A DNA stretch of 64,000 nt, taken from positions 124,001-188,000 of the forward strand of contig WHVA01000182.1 of the NCBI GenBank assembly GCA_015179125.1, written 5' to 3'. Within the stretch, counting starts at the first letter, position 1; every line of letters starts with the position of its first letter. Both the position numbers and the translations under genes were made by a program. The notes under the pieces were generated by a model, which was given only the letters and a program-made list of their open reading frames with translations, ran no database searches and was not told the origin of the DNA. Below, in pieces: positions 20,880 to 29,504 of this stretch. The DNA comes from Gautieria morchelliformis. Its lineage: Eukaryota; Basidiomycota; Agaricomycetes; Gomphales; Gomphaceae.

Positions 20880-22345
20880 CCTCCCACACCAGAGAGAAGG
20901 AACTACAGGCTAGTAGACTGGAAAGAGTTCAGCGAGAGACTAGAAGGAAGGCTCAGAGAGGCAATACCGGCGCCGACCCCCATAGACGAGCAACACTTCT
21001 ATTACAACCTTAGAGCAATCACTGACCACATAACAGGAGTGACAGCTGAGATGGTGCCCATAACAAGACCCTCGCCGTTCATGCAGCGATGGTGGTCGAG
21101 AGACCTCTCCCAAAAAAGGAAGGCAGCGAGACAGGCGGGCAGGAAGTCCTATGCGCACAGAAACGACCTAGAGCACGCGACACACCTGCGATACAGAGAA
21201 GCGCGCAACAGGTACCGCATGCGAATTTACTGCCGTTCCAACTGCTGGTAGACAAGCTAATACACAGAGCCGCTACCAGGCTCGCCTGCCTCCCAGAAAC
21301 ACATCCATTGACCCCTAGAATCAATCGCGTTACCTCGAGATACGTCAGAAGGCACCGAACCTCGCTACACGAGATTCTACATGCATACCAGCTCAAGCCA
21401 AAAGAGATGGAAAAAATATACACGGTAGTACGAGGGCCAAAGTGGGCGCCGGCGTCCCAGATTCGAATCCCGGAGGACGAGAAGAAAGCCATTGCCAAGC
21501 TGAACAGCGACACGGTCGAGGTACAAGTATACTCTGATGGGTCCTGCATCGACGGAGGAGTTGGCGCAGCAGCGGTGCTATACAGGAACGGAAGGGAGGA
21601 ATGCGCAGTACGGCTATACTTGGGCCCCGAAGAAGAGCACACCGTGTTCGAGGCAGAGCTGGTGGGAGCCGCGATGGGAGCAAGGCTGTTGAATAGCGAG
21701 CGGAGCAGCAGATACATGATAGGTATGGACAGTCAAGCGGCAATACTAACCATGAGGTCCGCCCAATACTTAGTCGACGCCCTCCACAGACAGCTAGAAG
21801 GAGTCCTAGAAGCACAGCCAGGCACCACGATCTGTATAAGATGGACACCAGGACACAAAGGGATCCGGGGAAACGAGAGGGCAGACTAAGAGGCGAAAAA
21901 AGCGGCGAAGGGGGACAGTAGCGAGGAAAGGTTCATCCCGATAGAGTGCAGAGGGCTAATGCCAATTAGCAGATCAGCAGAGTTACAGAAGCACCAGAAA
22001 GAACTCAAGCGCAGATCAAGCGAGCTCTTCGCCAAATCTCCAAGGGCGACCATGGCGCACAAGATCGACAGGACCATGCCATCAGCGGCCTTCGCACGGC
22101 TGACAGACGGACTGGCATGCAGACAAGCCACCCTACTCATACAGATAAGGACCAGCCATGTAGCCCTCAACAAGCATCTACACAGAATCGGCAAGGCAGA
22201 CTCACCTACATGCACGAAGTGCAGGGGCGCCGATGAGACGGTACACCATTACCTTTTCAGGTGTCCAGCGTACAGTGGCGCGCGCGAGGAGCTAGAGAGA
22301 GAGCTAAAGAGAGGGGCAAGAGCGGCGAACACCCTACTAGCAAAG
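20880..22345 (+). mobile_element. LINE copy A (Tad/I-like), reverse transcriptase deleted
   Basis: Related to the LINE at 25.0-33.7 kb. It keeps the linker before the RT (YRLVDWKEF...PSPFMQRWW...YREARNRYR, to about 21215), then jumps within a few bases to HANLLPFQLLVDKLIHRAAT, which in the full copy lies beyond the RT; the whole RT is gone. RNase H is present (YSDGSCIDGGVGAAAVLY, MDSQAAILT, WTPGHKGIRGNERAD), and so is the C-terminal CCHC-like motif CTKCRGADETVHHYLFRC. An in-frame TAA (about 21887-21889) interrupts RNase H directly after NERAD. Non-functional. Confidence 0.93.
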
Positions 22346-23435
22346 CCGAGGGCGATGAATTTTAGATTAAGGTGTCAATTAGTGCCTTTTAACAAGTAGA
22401 ATCTATTGCTCAGTGATTAAAACCACTGCATTCGCCCCTCTTCTATGTGCTGACTAAGCCTTTCGAGGCGCGTCCAGCACTGATGAATGAGAGTCACGTG
22501 ACCGTGTCGACAAAAGAACAGTGTCGATCCGAGGGATAGTCAAATCAAAAGTGTTTGCTTTTAAGGTAGTGTAGAGTAAACAGTGATAGTAGACCTTCGA
22601 CGAAGATTTAGAGTAAACTATCAAGAACTGAGCTCTGTAGCTATCAAACAAGACTACAGTAATTTCAGGAGGCAGAAATAATCGATTCTGGATGATCTCG
22701 TTCATACATTTGTACTAGCTATTTATACTATATTGATAGTAACTACTAGTGTTCAAGATATTGGATGGATGGGTCGAAAAACTACTTGTAACTAAGGGGT
22801 GACTAATTTATAGTCATAAAGTCATGGGGTGATGGGGATGATGTTAGGATTGTCTGGTCTTTGGAATAGAGATCTGTACCTAGTATACAAAGCCCCTGGC
22901 CACATGATGTTAAGATAGTAGTCAGTCAGACGTGTCATGGAGTTCAAATAGAAAAATGGAGTTGAGTCTACCCTGCCCAGCATATATGCTGGGCTTGGAG
23001 ATGGGGCCGCTGTCTCTGTGCCCTTTCTGTGGGGCAGCTGATTGAATATGTATACTGCAGGTGACATTCTCAGGTCGCTCCACAGCATCCTATACTCCTG
23101 CGCAGTCTATTGTTCTCTGCGGTTTTTGGTGCCCGCACCCCTTGGTGCCTATGGCCTGGCGCCTGTCGATGTCATGGCCGATGCCATCACTCGATAGGCG
23201 CGCCGTCCCTGATCGACCGCACGTGGTCGACGCTCGAACTCCTGTACATTACCCAATCTATGAGTAATATAGCATGTCATTAATTCGTGTGATCGTCGTC
23301 TGCGCCGACGTCTATCATAAATGTAATTTCTGTTTCTTTTGATTTTTCTTTTGTTTTTCTTTCTTTCTTTATTAGTTTCTTTTTATATATAAACGATTTG
23401 AAATGAAATAATTGTGTTTACATAACAATGAAACC
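22346..23435. other. Intergenic with two palindromes
   Basis: No gene recognised. A perfect 20-bp palindrome, GCCCAGCATATATGCTGGGC, lies at 22975-22994. A longer imperfect stem lies at about 23155-23205 (GGCGCCTGTCGATG... pairing with ...CTCGATAGGCGC). Confidence 0.5.
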
Positions 23436-23439
23436 TCTA

Positions 23440-23801
23440 TTCAAGTACATAAAGGACACGGAACGTTTCGAAGGGATCCAGGGGGAACAACAACGGGGGG
23501 AGAGGAGAGACGATAAGGGAAAAGCGTGGAACAGGCAGGAGAGTGGAAAAGAACGGTTAGGAATCAAAAGAGAGAGACAGAGAAAGGGGAGCAGGAGAGA
23601 ATGAATAGGGAACCGAAAAGGAACACACCGCGAGCAACACGCGCATCTCACCCCGCCACCACAGGCATGGAATTGCCCAGGGCTTCGCCCAAGGAGCACA
23701 AGCGGAGACAGAGAAAGAAAGGCCAGATAGTATACCTGACGGGGACGGAAACTGTAGCAATGTCTTACATAGGGCTATGACCCAAAAGACGAAAAATTGG
23801 A

Positions 23802-23834
<33 letters not shown>
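23440..23834 (+). mobile_element. LINE copy C: 3' UTR and poly(A) only
   Basis: The 3' part matches the 3' end of the LINE at 25.0 kb read on its own strand: CAGGGCTTCGCCCAAG, then GTCTTACATAGGGCT and CCCAAAAGAC, before an A-run of about 30 (to 23834). This is the usual product of 5'-truncated target-primed reverse transcription. The left limit is approximate because the 5' half has no match in the window. Confidence 0.75.
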
Positions 23835-23835
<1 letters not shown>

Positions 23836-24409
23836 ACCTCCCAATCATATTCTACCCACGACATCATATGTATCATGGTTCATTGGTTCATTCGCATTCG
23901 GCATGGGTGTCTGATTCGTACTTAGCCTCGCAGCAAGGTGAAAATTAATACAAGTACTAACCGAACGTGTTGATACTTGCGGACTCCGTCAAAAGAAATT
24001 TGGCTCTAACATCCAGTGGAGCGTGGCAATCATGGGCGAGGTTCCTTTAGGCTTCATATATTTACTCAACACTGTTCTCACGCGCACCAGAGATCACAAC
24101 GGCCAGGCCGGGTACACATGCAATACGTCTCTATTATCAGCCAGCGTGGCCAAACCAACATTTATATGTACTCATCGTCGGTGCGAGCCCATAACTCCAA
24201 AACGCACACTCGCTCGCAAGAATTAAGTGCAACACAATGCAGCAAAAAAATAAATAAAAAATAAAAAAATAGTAAAGTAAAAAGTAAGCAGTATCCACGG
24301 CCCTGGCCAAGAACGGTGTCATGGAAGAGCACATTTGGTTCGAGTGTGGGCAACGTGTGGGGGAGATGAAGGAAAGGGAGTTGTTCAATGGGGGGAGCGG
24401 GGTGTGCAC
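23835..24409. other. Intergenic, A-rich in part, nothing recognised
   Basis: Includes an A/T-rich stretch at 24241-24290 (AAATAAATAAAAAATAAA). No gene or known repeat supported. Confidence 0.45.
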
Positions 24410-25041
24410 AGCGAAAGACGAGGCGATCACTCATCATGTCCTTCCCCGTTGTGGGACACAGTCGCGAGGTAGCGCCAGTCAGCAGAGAAGCGGACGGAGA
24501 ATACGGCGTTGGAAGGTGCGGGGTGAGTACGGAACTGCCAGAGTGGCAGGAGGCGAGTGATATGGATTAAATCGAACCCTAGTCCTCTGCGGATGATTGG
24601 GCGAGAGCTTTTGGAGCCATTATGGGGGTGGCACTAGGTGTTGTGAGGCTGCCACCACGCGGGGTTGTCGTAGTCTTTGGAGGTTTGGGGATTGTACTGG
24701 GTATGGGGCTTGGAAGCGGTTGGATTTTGGCTTTCGGCTGAGGGGGCTTGCGAAATGCCTGTAAAGACAGTGGGCTTGCAGGGTCATAGAGGGACACGCT
24801 GGGGAATGGAGGGCGGGCCATGTGCAGGAGGATTGGTACTGGACGCTCTGTGGGCTTGACAGAATTTGGAGAATGAGTCGCTGGGGACTATATGTTCGCT
24901 GTCCACTAAGGGAGTACTAGTGCTGAAATGAGATGTGGGGCATTGGAAGGTCCAGGCAGGCTGGGAATGTGGGAAGGGGCGATGGACGGGAGGGACAAGT
25001 GTCGTGTTTGGAGGTCTGTTAGCGGACCGCTTTTGGGGTTT
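24410..25041 (+). repeat. Distal upstream region of a lost NLR gene (copy 4), left of the LINE
   Basis: Co-linear with 55800-56265 upstream of NLR copy 3: shared GGTATGGGGCTTGGAAG, GAAATGCCTGTAAAGACAG, TCATAGAGGGACACGCTGG, GATGTGGGGCATTGGA and GGAGGGACAAGTG, ending GTTTGGAGGTCTGTTAGCGG. It is cut at 25041 by the LINE and resumes at 33720. The last 13 bases, CGCTTTTGGGGTT (25029-25041), recur at 33707-33719 as the LINE target-site duplication. Confidence 0.85.
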
Positions 25042-25252
25042 TTTTTTTTTTTTTTATAATCCAATTTATTGTCTTTTGGGGCAGAGCCCTATGTAAGACA
25101 AGGTATATATATCGCCGGTCGCAATTTATCTCTATCTGTCCTATGTTTCCCGATCTCTACTTGCGCTCTTGGGCGAAGCCCTGAGCCTGTCCGTGCCTGT
25201 GTGGGCGGGGGGAATTCTTCTTCGCTCCTCCGTTGTGCTCTCTGCCTCCTTG

Positions 25253-26874
25253 TCATTCACCATTCCCGCCTGTCTCTTCCCTTAGAGTTAGATCGCTGAA
25301 CGTCTCCTCGAACCTCCTCGTGGCTTGGATGTAACTGAACAGCGATTTCATCGCCTTGGGTCTGGCCAGTAGAACTCTCGTCGAGTCTGCTCCTCTGCGT
25401 AGCTTTCGTTTGAGTGCTTCCCTCTGTTTTGCGTAGCTTGGACATCTAAACAGGTAGTGGTGTACCGTTTCATCGGCCCTTCTGCATGCCGGGCACTTGG
25501 GTGATGGCGCCTTGCCGATCTTTGCTAAGTGCTTGTTCAATGCTACGTGCCCTGTCCTGAGCTGTACTAGCAGCGTCGCGTGCTTGCGTGGCATTCTTTC
25601 TGTGAGTCTGGCAAACGCTGCAGATGGTAGTGAGGGGTCTGTTCTGTGTGCGATAGCTGCGCGCGGGGACTTAGCAAATGTTGCCTTCGCCTGTCCTCTG
25701 AGCTCCCTCTGATGTCTCTGCAGCTCCGCCGATTTGCTCGCCGGCAATCGCCCCCTGCACTCTATGGGTATGCATTGCTCCTGGCTGGACTCTCCCCTCG
25801 CCGCTCTTTTGGCCTCCTCGTCCGCCCTTTCGTTCCCGCGCACTCCCTCATGTCCGGGAACCCATCTCATTATGAGTTCGGTCCTTGCCCGTCGGGAGAC
25901 CACTCCCTCTATCTGTCGATGCAGCGCGTTGACCAGATATTGCCCAGATATTGAACTCTCTTGCCTCGTCGTCTGTATCGCTGCTTGATTGTCGGCCGCG
26001 ATCATGTATCTTGTTTGTCTCTCTTCGTTCAGCAGTTTTGCTCCTAATGCTGCCCCCACCAGCTCTGCCTCGAACACCATGTGTTCCTCCTCTGGCCCTA
26101 GGCATAGTCGCACTACCTTTGTCTCTATACCCTTGTTGTATAGTATTGCTGCCGCGCCGACCCCCCCATCAATACATGAGCCGTCCGAAAATATTTTGAT
26201 GTCTGCGCTGTCGGTCCTGACTTCCTCGATCGCCCGTTCCTTATCACTTGGGATCCTGATCTTGGAAGCGGGCTCCCATTTGGGACCGAGCACGACCGGC
26301 TGTATTTTCTCCATACGGTCCGGGTCGAGTCCATACGCGTGCAGTATTTCATGGAGGGGGGCGCGGTGCCGCTTGACGTACCTTTTGGCTGCTCTTCGGA
26401 TCCTCGGTGCAAGTGGGTGGGCTTCTGGCAGGCATACCATGCATGTGGCGGCTCTGTGGATGACTTTGGATACTAGGAGGCGGAACGGTAGTAGGTTCGC
26501 GTGGGCATCTAGCAGGTCGTTAGCGGTAGATCTCATGGCGCCGGTGATGAATAGCGCAGCTTGTCGTTGAACCCTGGCAAGTTTGTTTATGAAACCTTTC
26601 GTGCCCTCGCTTCTTTCTGAGCCTGGGACAAGAAACACGTCAGCGGCATACAGCATTCTGGGTACGGCTACCGCTAGATAGTATCTTCGCATGTGTTTGG
26701 CGGCGGTTCCTTTGGACGGTTTTGCCAACCTCTTGTACTGGTTGATAAACCTCTCCCCCTTGGCCAGCGCATAGTTGGTGTGGTCTTTGAACCTGAGCTC
26801 TTGGTCGAGTAGCACTCCCAAGAACTTGTGCGTCGTGGTTGGCTTGATCGTGTGCTGGCCTATTGTAAAGATAT
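25253..26874 (-). pseudogene. LINE ORF2, C-terminal part (RT end, RNase H, zinc motif)
   Basis: Continues the RT after the hairpin element: DIFTIGQHTIKPTTTHKFLG, then LLDQELRFKDHTNYALAKGE. The RNase H domain has IFSDGSCIDGGVGAAAILY, FEAELVGAALGAK, AADNQAAI and MRWVPGHEGVRGNERADEEA, with its acidic residues in place. The C-terminus has CPACRRADETVHHYLFRCPSY, the C-x2-C-x6-H-x4-C-like knuckle of Tad/I-type elements. The stop is at 25253. It is intact in itself but severed from its start by the insertion. Confidence 0.93.
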
Positions 26875-26878
26875 CTAT
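26875..26878. other. Target-site duplication CTAT, left copy
   Basis: CTAT here and at 29505-29508. Deleting the element plus one copy gives the continuous RT reading PSIKIDIFTIGQHTIKPT on the minus strand. Confidence 0.9.
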
Positions 26879-27058
26879 CTCAAGCCTTAGGTCACAAGAG
26901 CACGACAGAACTTGACCAATGTGTGGTATTCTGATGCTACGTAGTGACAGTGTAAGGGTAAGATGCGATCAACCTGGGGAACCGCCGGCGGTTCCCACGC
27001 ACTACTATACAGTGGGGTCTTGTGGACCCCCCCCCCCTCTGAATCCACTTCTTTACAC
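26879..27058. repeat. Left terminal direct repeat of the hairpin element
   Basis: Contains GATGCTACGTAGTGAC, the perfect 20-bp palindrome GGGAACCGCCGGCGGTTCCC (26977-26996), CACGCACTACTATACAGTGG and a GGGGTC/GACCCC hairpin followed by a C-run. It ends ATCCACTTCTTTACAC. Same order and orientation as 29325-29504. Confidence 0.85.
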
Positions 27059-27139
27059 CCTCCCCTTCTAGAAGGAACCCACCGGGTGAGCCAAAAGAAG
27101 CACCCCTTTGACCTTGAGAAAGGGATGGGTGTGTGGACC

Positions 27140-27640
27140 AGGTCATTCTGATGTACCTCAGAATAACCGCAGATCTGATGCCTCAGATCTGACATGAATG
27201 GCATGATGCCATGACATGGCATCATGGCAGATGTGTTGGCATAGTGCCAACACATCTGTTCTGGTGTTCATCATTCTGAAAACCAGTGGTTGTGCCGGCT
27301 TCGCCGGCACTCCCCAGTTGTAGTGGGTGGTTGGTTGGTTTGGGGGCATGGTTCTTCCCCCTCTGAACCGAAACCCACGGTTGAGAACAACTTGAATGCT
27401 CTCAAACCCACAGACAGGTGATGTCTGTGGGGAACTGAACAGCCAATGATCTAAGCATCATTGGTGCCTAACTGCGAAGGATAGCAGTTATGCAGCCATA
27501 GGACCTGGCAGGGCCCTATGCAAGGAATAACCAAGCGGTCAATACTTGACTACTTCATGGCCAAACAGGCCAGCGGCTGCATACAGCCGCTGGGCATTGT
27601 GTCCATGGACCTGGACACAACGGATGTGCATTTGTGTGCA
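27140..27640. repeat. Array of distinct short hairpins
   Basis: At least eleven non-identical stems in 500 bases. ATTCTGA at 27145 pairs with 27158; CAGATCTGA 27170 with 27183; CATGATGCCAT 27202 with 27216; CAGATGTGTTGGC 27228 with 27246; GTGCCGGC 27292 with 27303; CCCACAGACA 27407 with 27422; CCAATGAT 27443 with 27457; AACTGC 27470 with 27484; CCAGCGGCTG 27570 with 27584; TTGTGTCC 27597 with 27613. CATAGG near 27496 also pairs with CCTATG near 27514. Each stem has a different sequence, so this is not a tandem repeat. Confidence 0.9.
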
Positions 27641-27734
27641 CGCCAGGCAGAGGCACACTTTCTGACGATCTGTTGGATCATCTTGCAGCTGTCTGTGGGG
27701 GCAGCCGGTTGCTCTTGAGGTTCATGCCCGAACC

Positions 27735-29249
27735 TTACGTCCTGTTCGACCGGGACGGCTGGTGGCGGCATTCGCCGCTTGTCCCGCTCCTTTCGGCGTG
27801 GGTCTTCCATGTCGTGACCGCATTTGTTAGCTGCGGACTGTCACGCACTAATGGCGGTGGCTCCGCAGGGGGCCGGCAATGTGGCGGTTGCGACATATGC
27901 CGCAACTGGGAGCTTCTGGGGACCTTTGGTGGGTCCCCAGGTGCGGATGCACGCCCCATCGGGTGTGCCGCACCCTCCCCCCTTGACAGGAGGGAGCATG
28001 GCGGCCGGGACCGCCTCTGGGCCCGCGCGCGAACACGGACGCGGCGGTGGGCCGGCCCTGGCACGCGGCAGGGAGCCCCAGCAGCCTGGGTGTCTGCTGG
28101 GGACCTGGTGCGCCGCATGGCACCGGCCGCTGACGGGGGCGGCCCTGCATGCGGCCGCGAGCGAGGGCGGGTGGAGCGGCGCTGCGGGCGTGGCCTTCGC
28201 GGCGCCTGGCGGCCTCTGGGGGCCCCTTGAGGGCTCCCAGCGGTGGGTGCACATCCTTTGGGACGTGCAGCCCCGTTCCCGCTCACTGGGAACGAGCGGG
28301 GCAGCCGGGGCGCGCGGATGTCGTTGCGCGGCGTGCGCGACATCTGGGCGGCTCTGGGGACCTCTGGAGGGTCCCCAGAGGTGGATGCACGCTCTACAGA
28401 GCGTGCACCACCATTCCCGCTCGCTGGGAGCGAGCAGGGCGGCCGGGATGGCGCCTGGGGCCGCGCGCGACCGCGGATGACGCTGCGCGCCGGGCGCGGC
28501 GTCTGGCCGACTCTGGGGGCCTCTGGAGGGCCCCCAGAGGTGGATGCATGCTCCAGGGAGCATGCACCACCGTTCCCACTCGCTGGGAAGGAGCAGGGCG
28601 GCCCCTGGGGCCGCAGGTGAGGGTGGATGGCCGCGGGCGCCAGGCGCGGCATTCGCGACGTTTGGCCGGTTCTGGGGGCCTCTGGAGGGCCCCCAGAGGT
28701 GGATGCATGCTCCAGGGAGCATGCACCACCGTTCCCATTCACTGGGAACGAGCGGGGCGGCCGGTATGGCACCTGGGGCCCGCGGATGACGCTGCGCGGT
28801 GAAGGCGGCTCACGCGGGTCCTTCGCAGCTCTGGGGGGCTCCTGGGGGTTCCCCAGGGTGGATGGACACACCTTGGAGCATGTGCCGTCGTCCGTGTGCG
28901 CCTGGGGCAACCTAGAGCGCGGATGCGCGGTGTGGGTGGTGGAGGCGGCGTCGACGAGTGCAGCGTCACGTCGCATGTCACGCACAGCGTGGCCGCCCTG
29001 TCTGGCCGGCTGCTGGAAGGCCTGAGGGTGCTGGAGCTGCCGTGGCGCGTGGATGCGTCCCAGAGGGACGCCATCGCGTTCGTCCATGGCCCTGCAGAGG
29101 CTTTGCCAACGCTCCTCGCTGGCCTCTGCCCAGAACCACGCCTCGCTGGGTGTCATCTCGCACGCCTTCACCCAGCGAGTGAGCCGTCCCTTCCTCCTCT
29201 CCATCATCGAGTCCAAATCGGACTCGGAATATTCCCGCGATGAAAACAT
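27735..29249 (-). CDS. Long open frame in the hairpin element, coding status doubtful
   Basis: 504 codons from an ATG at 29249. The first 45 residues look like a real protein (DSMMERRKGRLTRWVKAC then EMTPSEAWFWAEASEERWQ), and the open frame continues upstream as RRWFAIENAVAAM to a TAA inside a hairpin near 29300. Beyond about residue 100 it becomes Pro/Arg/Gly-rich repeats that mirror the 160-bp array, where GC-rich DNA keeps many frames open. No family recognised. The N-terminal segment may be the only coding part, or a captured host fragment. Confidence 0.3.
   Translation of the reverse strand: MFSSREYSESDLDSMMERRKGRLTRWVKACEMTPSEAWFWAEASEERWQSLCRAMDERDGVPLGRIHAPRQLQHPQAFQQPARQGGHAVRDMRRDAALVDAASTTHTAHPRSRLPQAHTDDGTCSKVCPSTLGNPQEPPRAAKDPREPPSPRSVIRGPQVPYRPPRSFPVNGNGGACSLEHASTSGGPPEAPRTGQTSRMPRLAPAAIHPHLRPQGPPCSFPASGNGGACSLEHASTSGGPPEAPRVGQTPRPARSVIRGRARPQAPSRPPCSLPASGNGGARSVERASTSGDPPEVPRAAQMSRTPRNDIRAPRLPRSFPVSGNGAARPKGCAPTAGSPQGAPRGRQAPRRPRPQRRSTRPRSRPHAGPPPSAAGAMRRTRSPADTQAAGAPCRVPGPAHRRVRVRARAQRRSRPPCSLLSRGEGAAHPMGRASAPGDPPKVPRSSQLRHMSQPPHCRPPAEPPPLVRDSPQLTNAVTTWKTHAERSGTSGECRHQPSRSNRT
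27910..28870. repeat. GC-rich tandem array, about 160-bp unit
   Basis: The hairpin CTCTGGGGnCC-loop-GGnCCCCAGAG opens units near 27914, 28213, 28351, 28512, 28671 and 28833. In the middle units it is followed by GCATGCTC/GAGCATGC and GTTCCC/GGGAAC stems. Spacing is 138-162 bases except for the first gap. Paired arm changes (ACC/GGT in one unit, GCC/GGC in another) keep the stem intact. Confidence 0.85.
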
Positions 29250-29288
29250 CGCAGCGACAGCGTTCTCAATGGCGAACCACCGTCTGCA

Positions 29289-29314
29289 CTGCAGTCTTTT
29301 TTAAAAGACTGCAG
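29289..29314. other. Perfect hairpin near the right end of the element
   Basis: CTGCAGTCTTTT (29289-29300) and its exact complement (29303-29314) are separated by two bases. Confidence 0.9.
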
Positions 29315-29324
29315 AAGGTTCAAG

Positions 29325-29504
29325 AGTGGCTTGATACCTGTTTATCACAAGGGCAGGCTGAATTCAAGCAGTTTGTGGAAATTCAGATGCTACGTAGTGA
29401 CGGTGACACGTAAAGATTAAGCTGGGGAACCGCCGGCGGTTCCCACGCACTACTATACAGTGGGGTCTTGTGGACCCCCCCCCTCTGAATCCACTTCTTT
29501 ACAC
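29325..29504. repeat. Right terminal direct repeat of the hairpin element
   Basis: Direct repeat of 26879-27058, with the same 20-bp palindrome at 29425-29444 and the same ATCCACTTCTTTACAC end, followed by the CTAT duplication (29505-29508). The C-run is shorter than in the left copy and there are several substitutions in the outer part. Confidence 0.85.

Larger units (their letters stand above)
26879..29504. mobile_element. Hairpin-packed insertion with terminal direct repeats, unknown type
   Basis: A 2626-bp insertion within LINE ORF2, bounded by CTAT duplications. Its ends are direct repeats of about 180 bp (26879-27058 and about 29325-29504), most similar over the inner 120 bp. Almost all DNA between them is a string of different, mostly perfect short inverted repeats with 3-15 nt loops (examples listed under 27140-27640). 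This is followed by about six tandem 160-bp units, each with several hairpins. No transposase, RT or integrase is recognised. Termini are CTCAAG...TTACAC on the plus strand, so not the TG...CA of LTR elements. I do not know a described nuclear element with this structure. Confidence 0.85.

Noticed and set aside
21460..21480. tRNA T-loop-like GATTCGAATCCC
   Set aside because: It lies inside LINE coding sequence (QIRIPED) and no cloverleaf can be built around it.
23800..23834. Homopolymer as an assembly artefact only
   Set aside because: It follows a 3' UTR shared with the full-length LINE, so a poly(A) tail explains it.
27140..27640. CRISPR-like array
   Set aside because: Stems differ in sequence, there is no constant repeat with spacers, and the host is a fungus.
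27841..28802. Several overlapping long open frames on both strands in the hairpin element
   Set aside because: High GC and tandem repeats keep all frames open; translations are Pro/Arg/Gly repeats.
26879..29504. Hairpin element as a retrozyme or other hammerhead-carrying element
   Set aside because: I searched the terminal repeats for a hammerhead core (CTGATGA followed by GAAA) and did not find one in the right arrangement.
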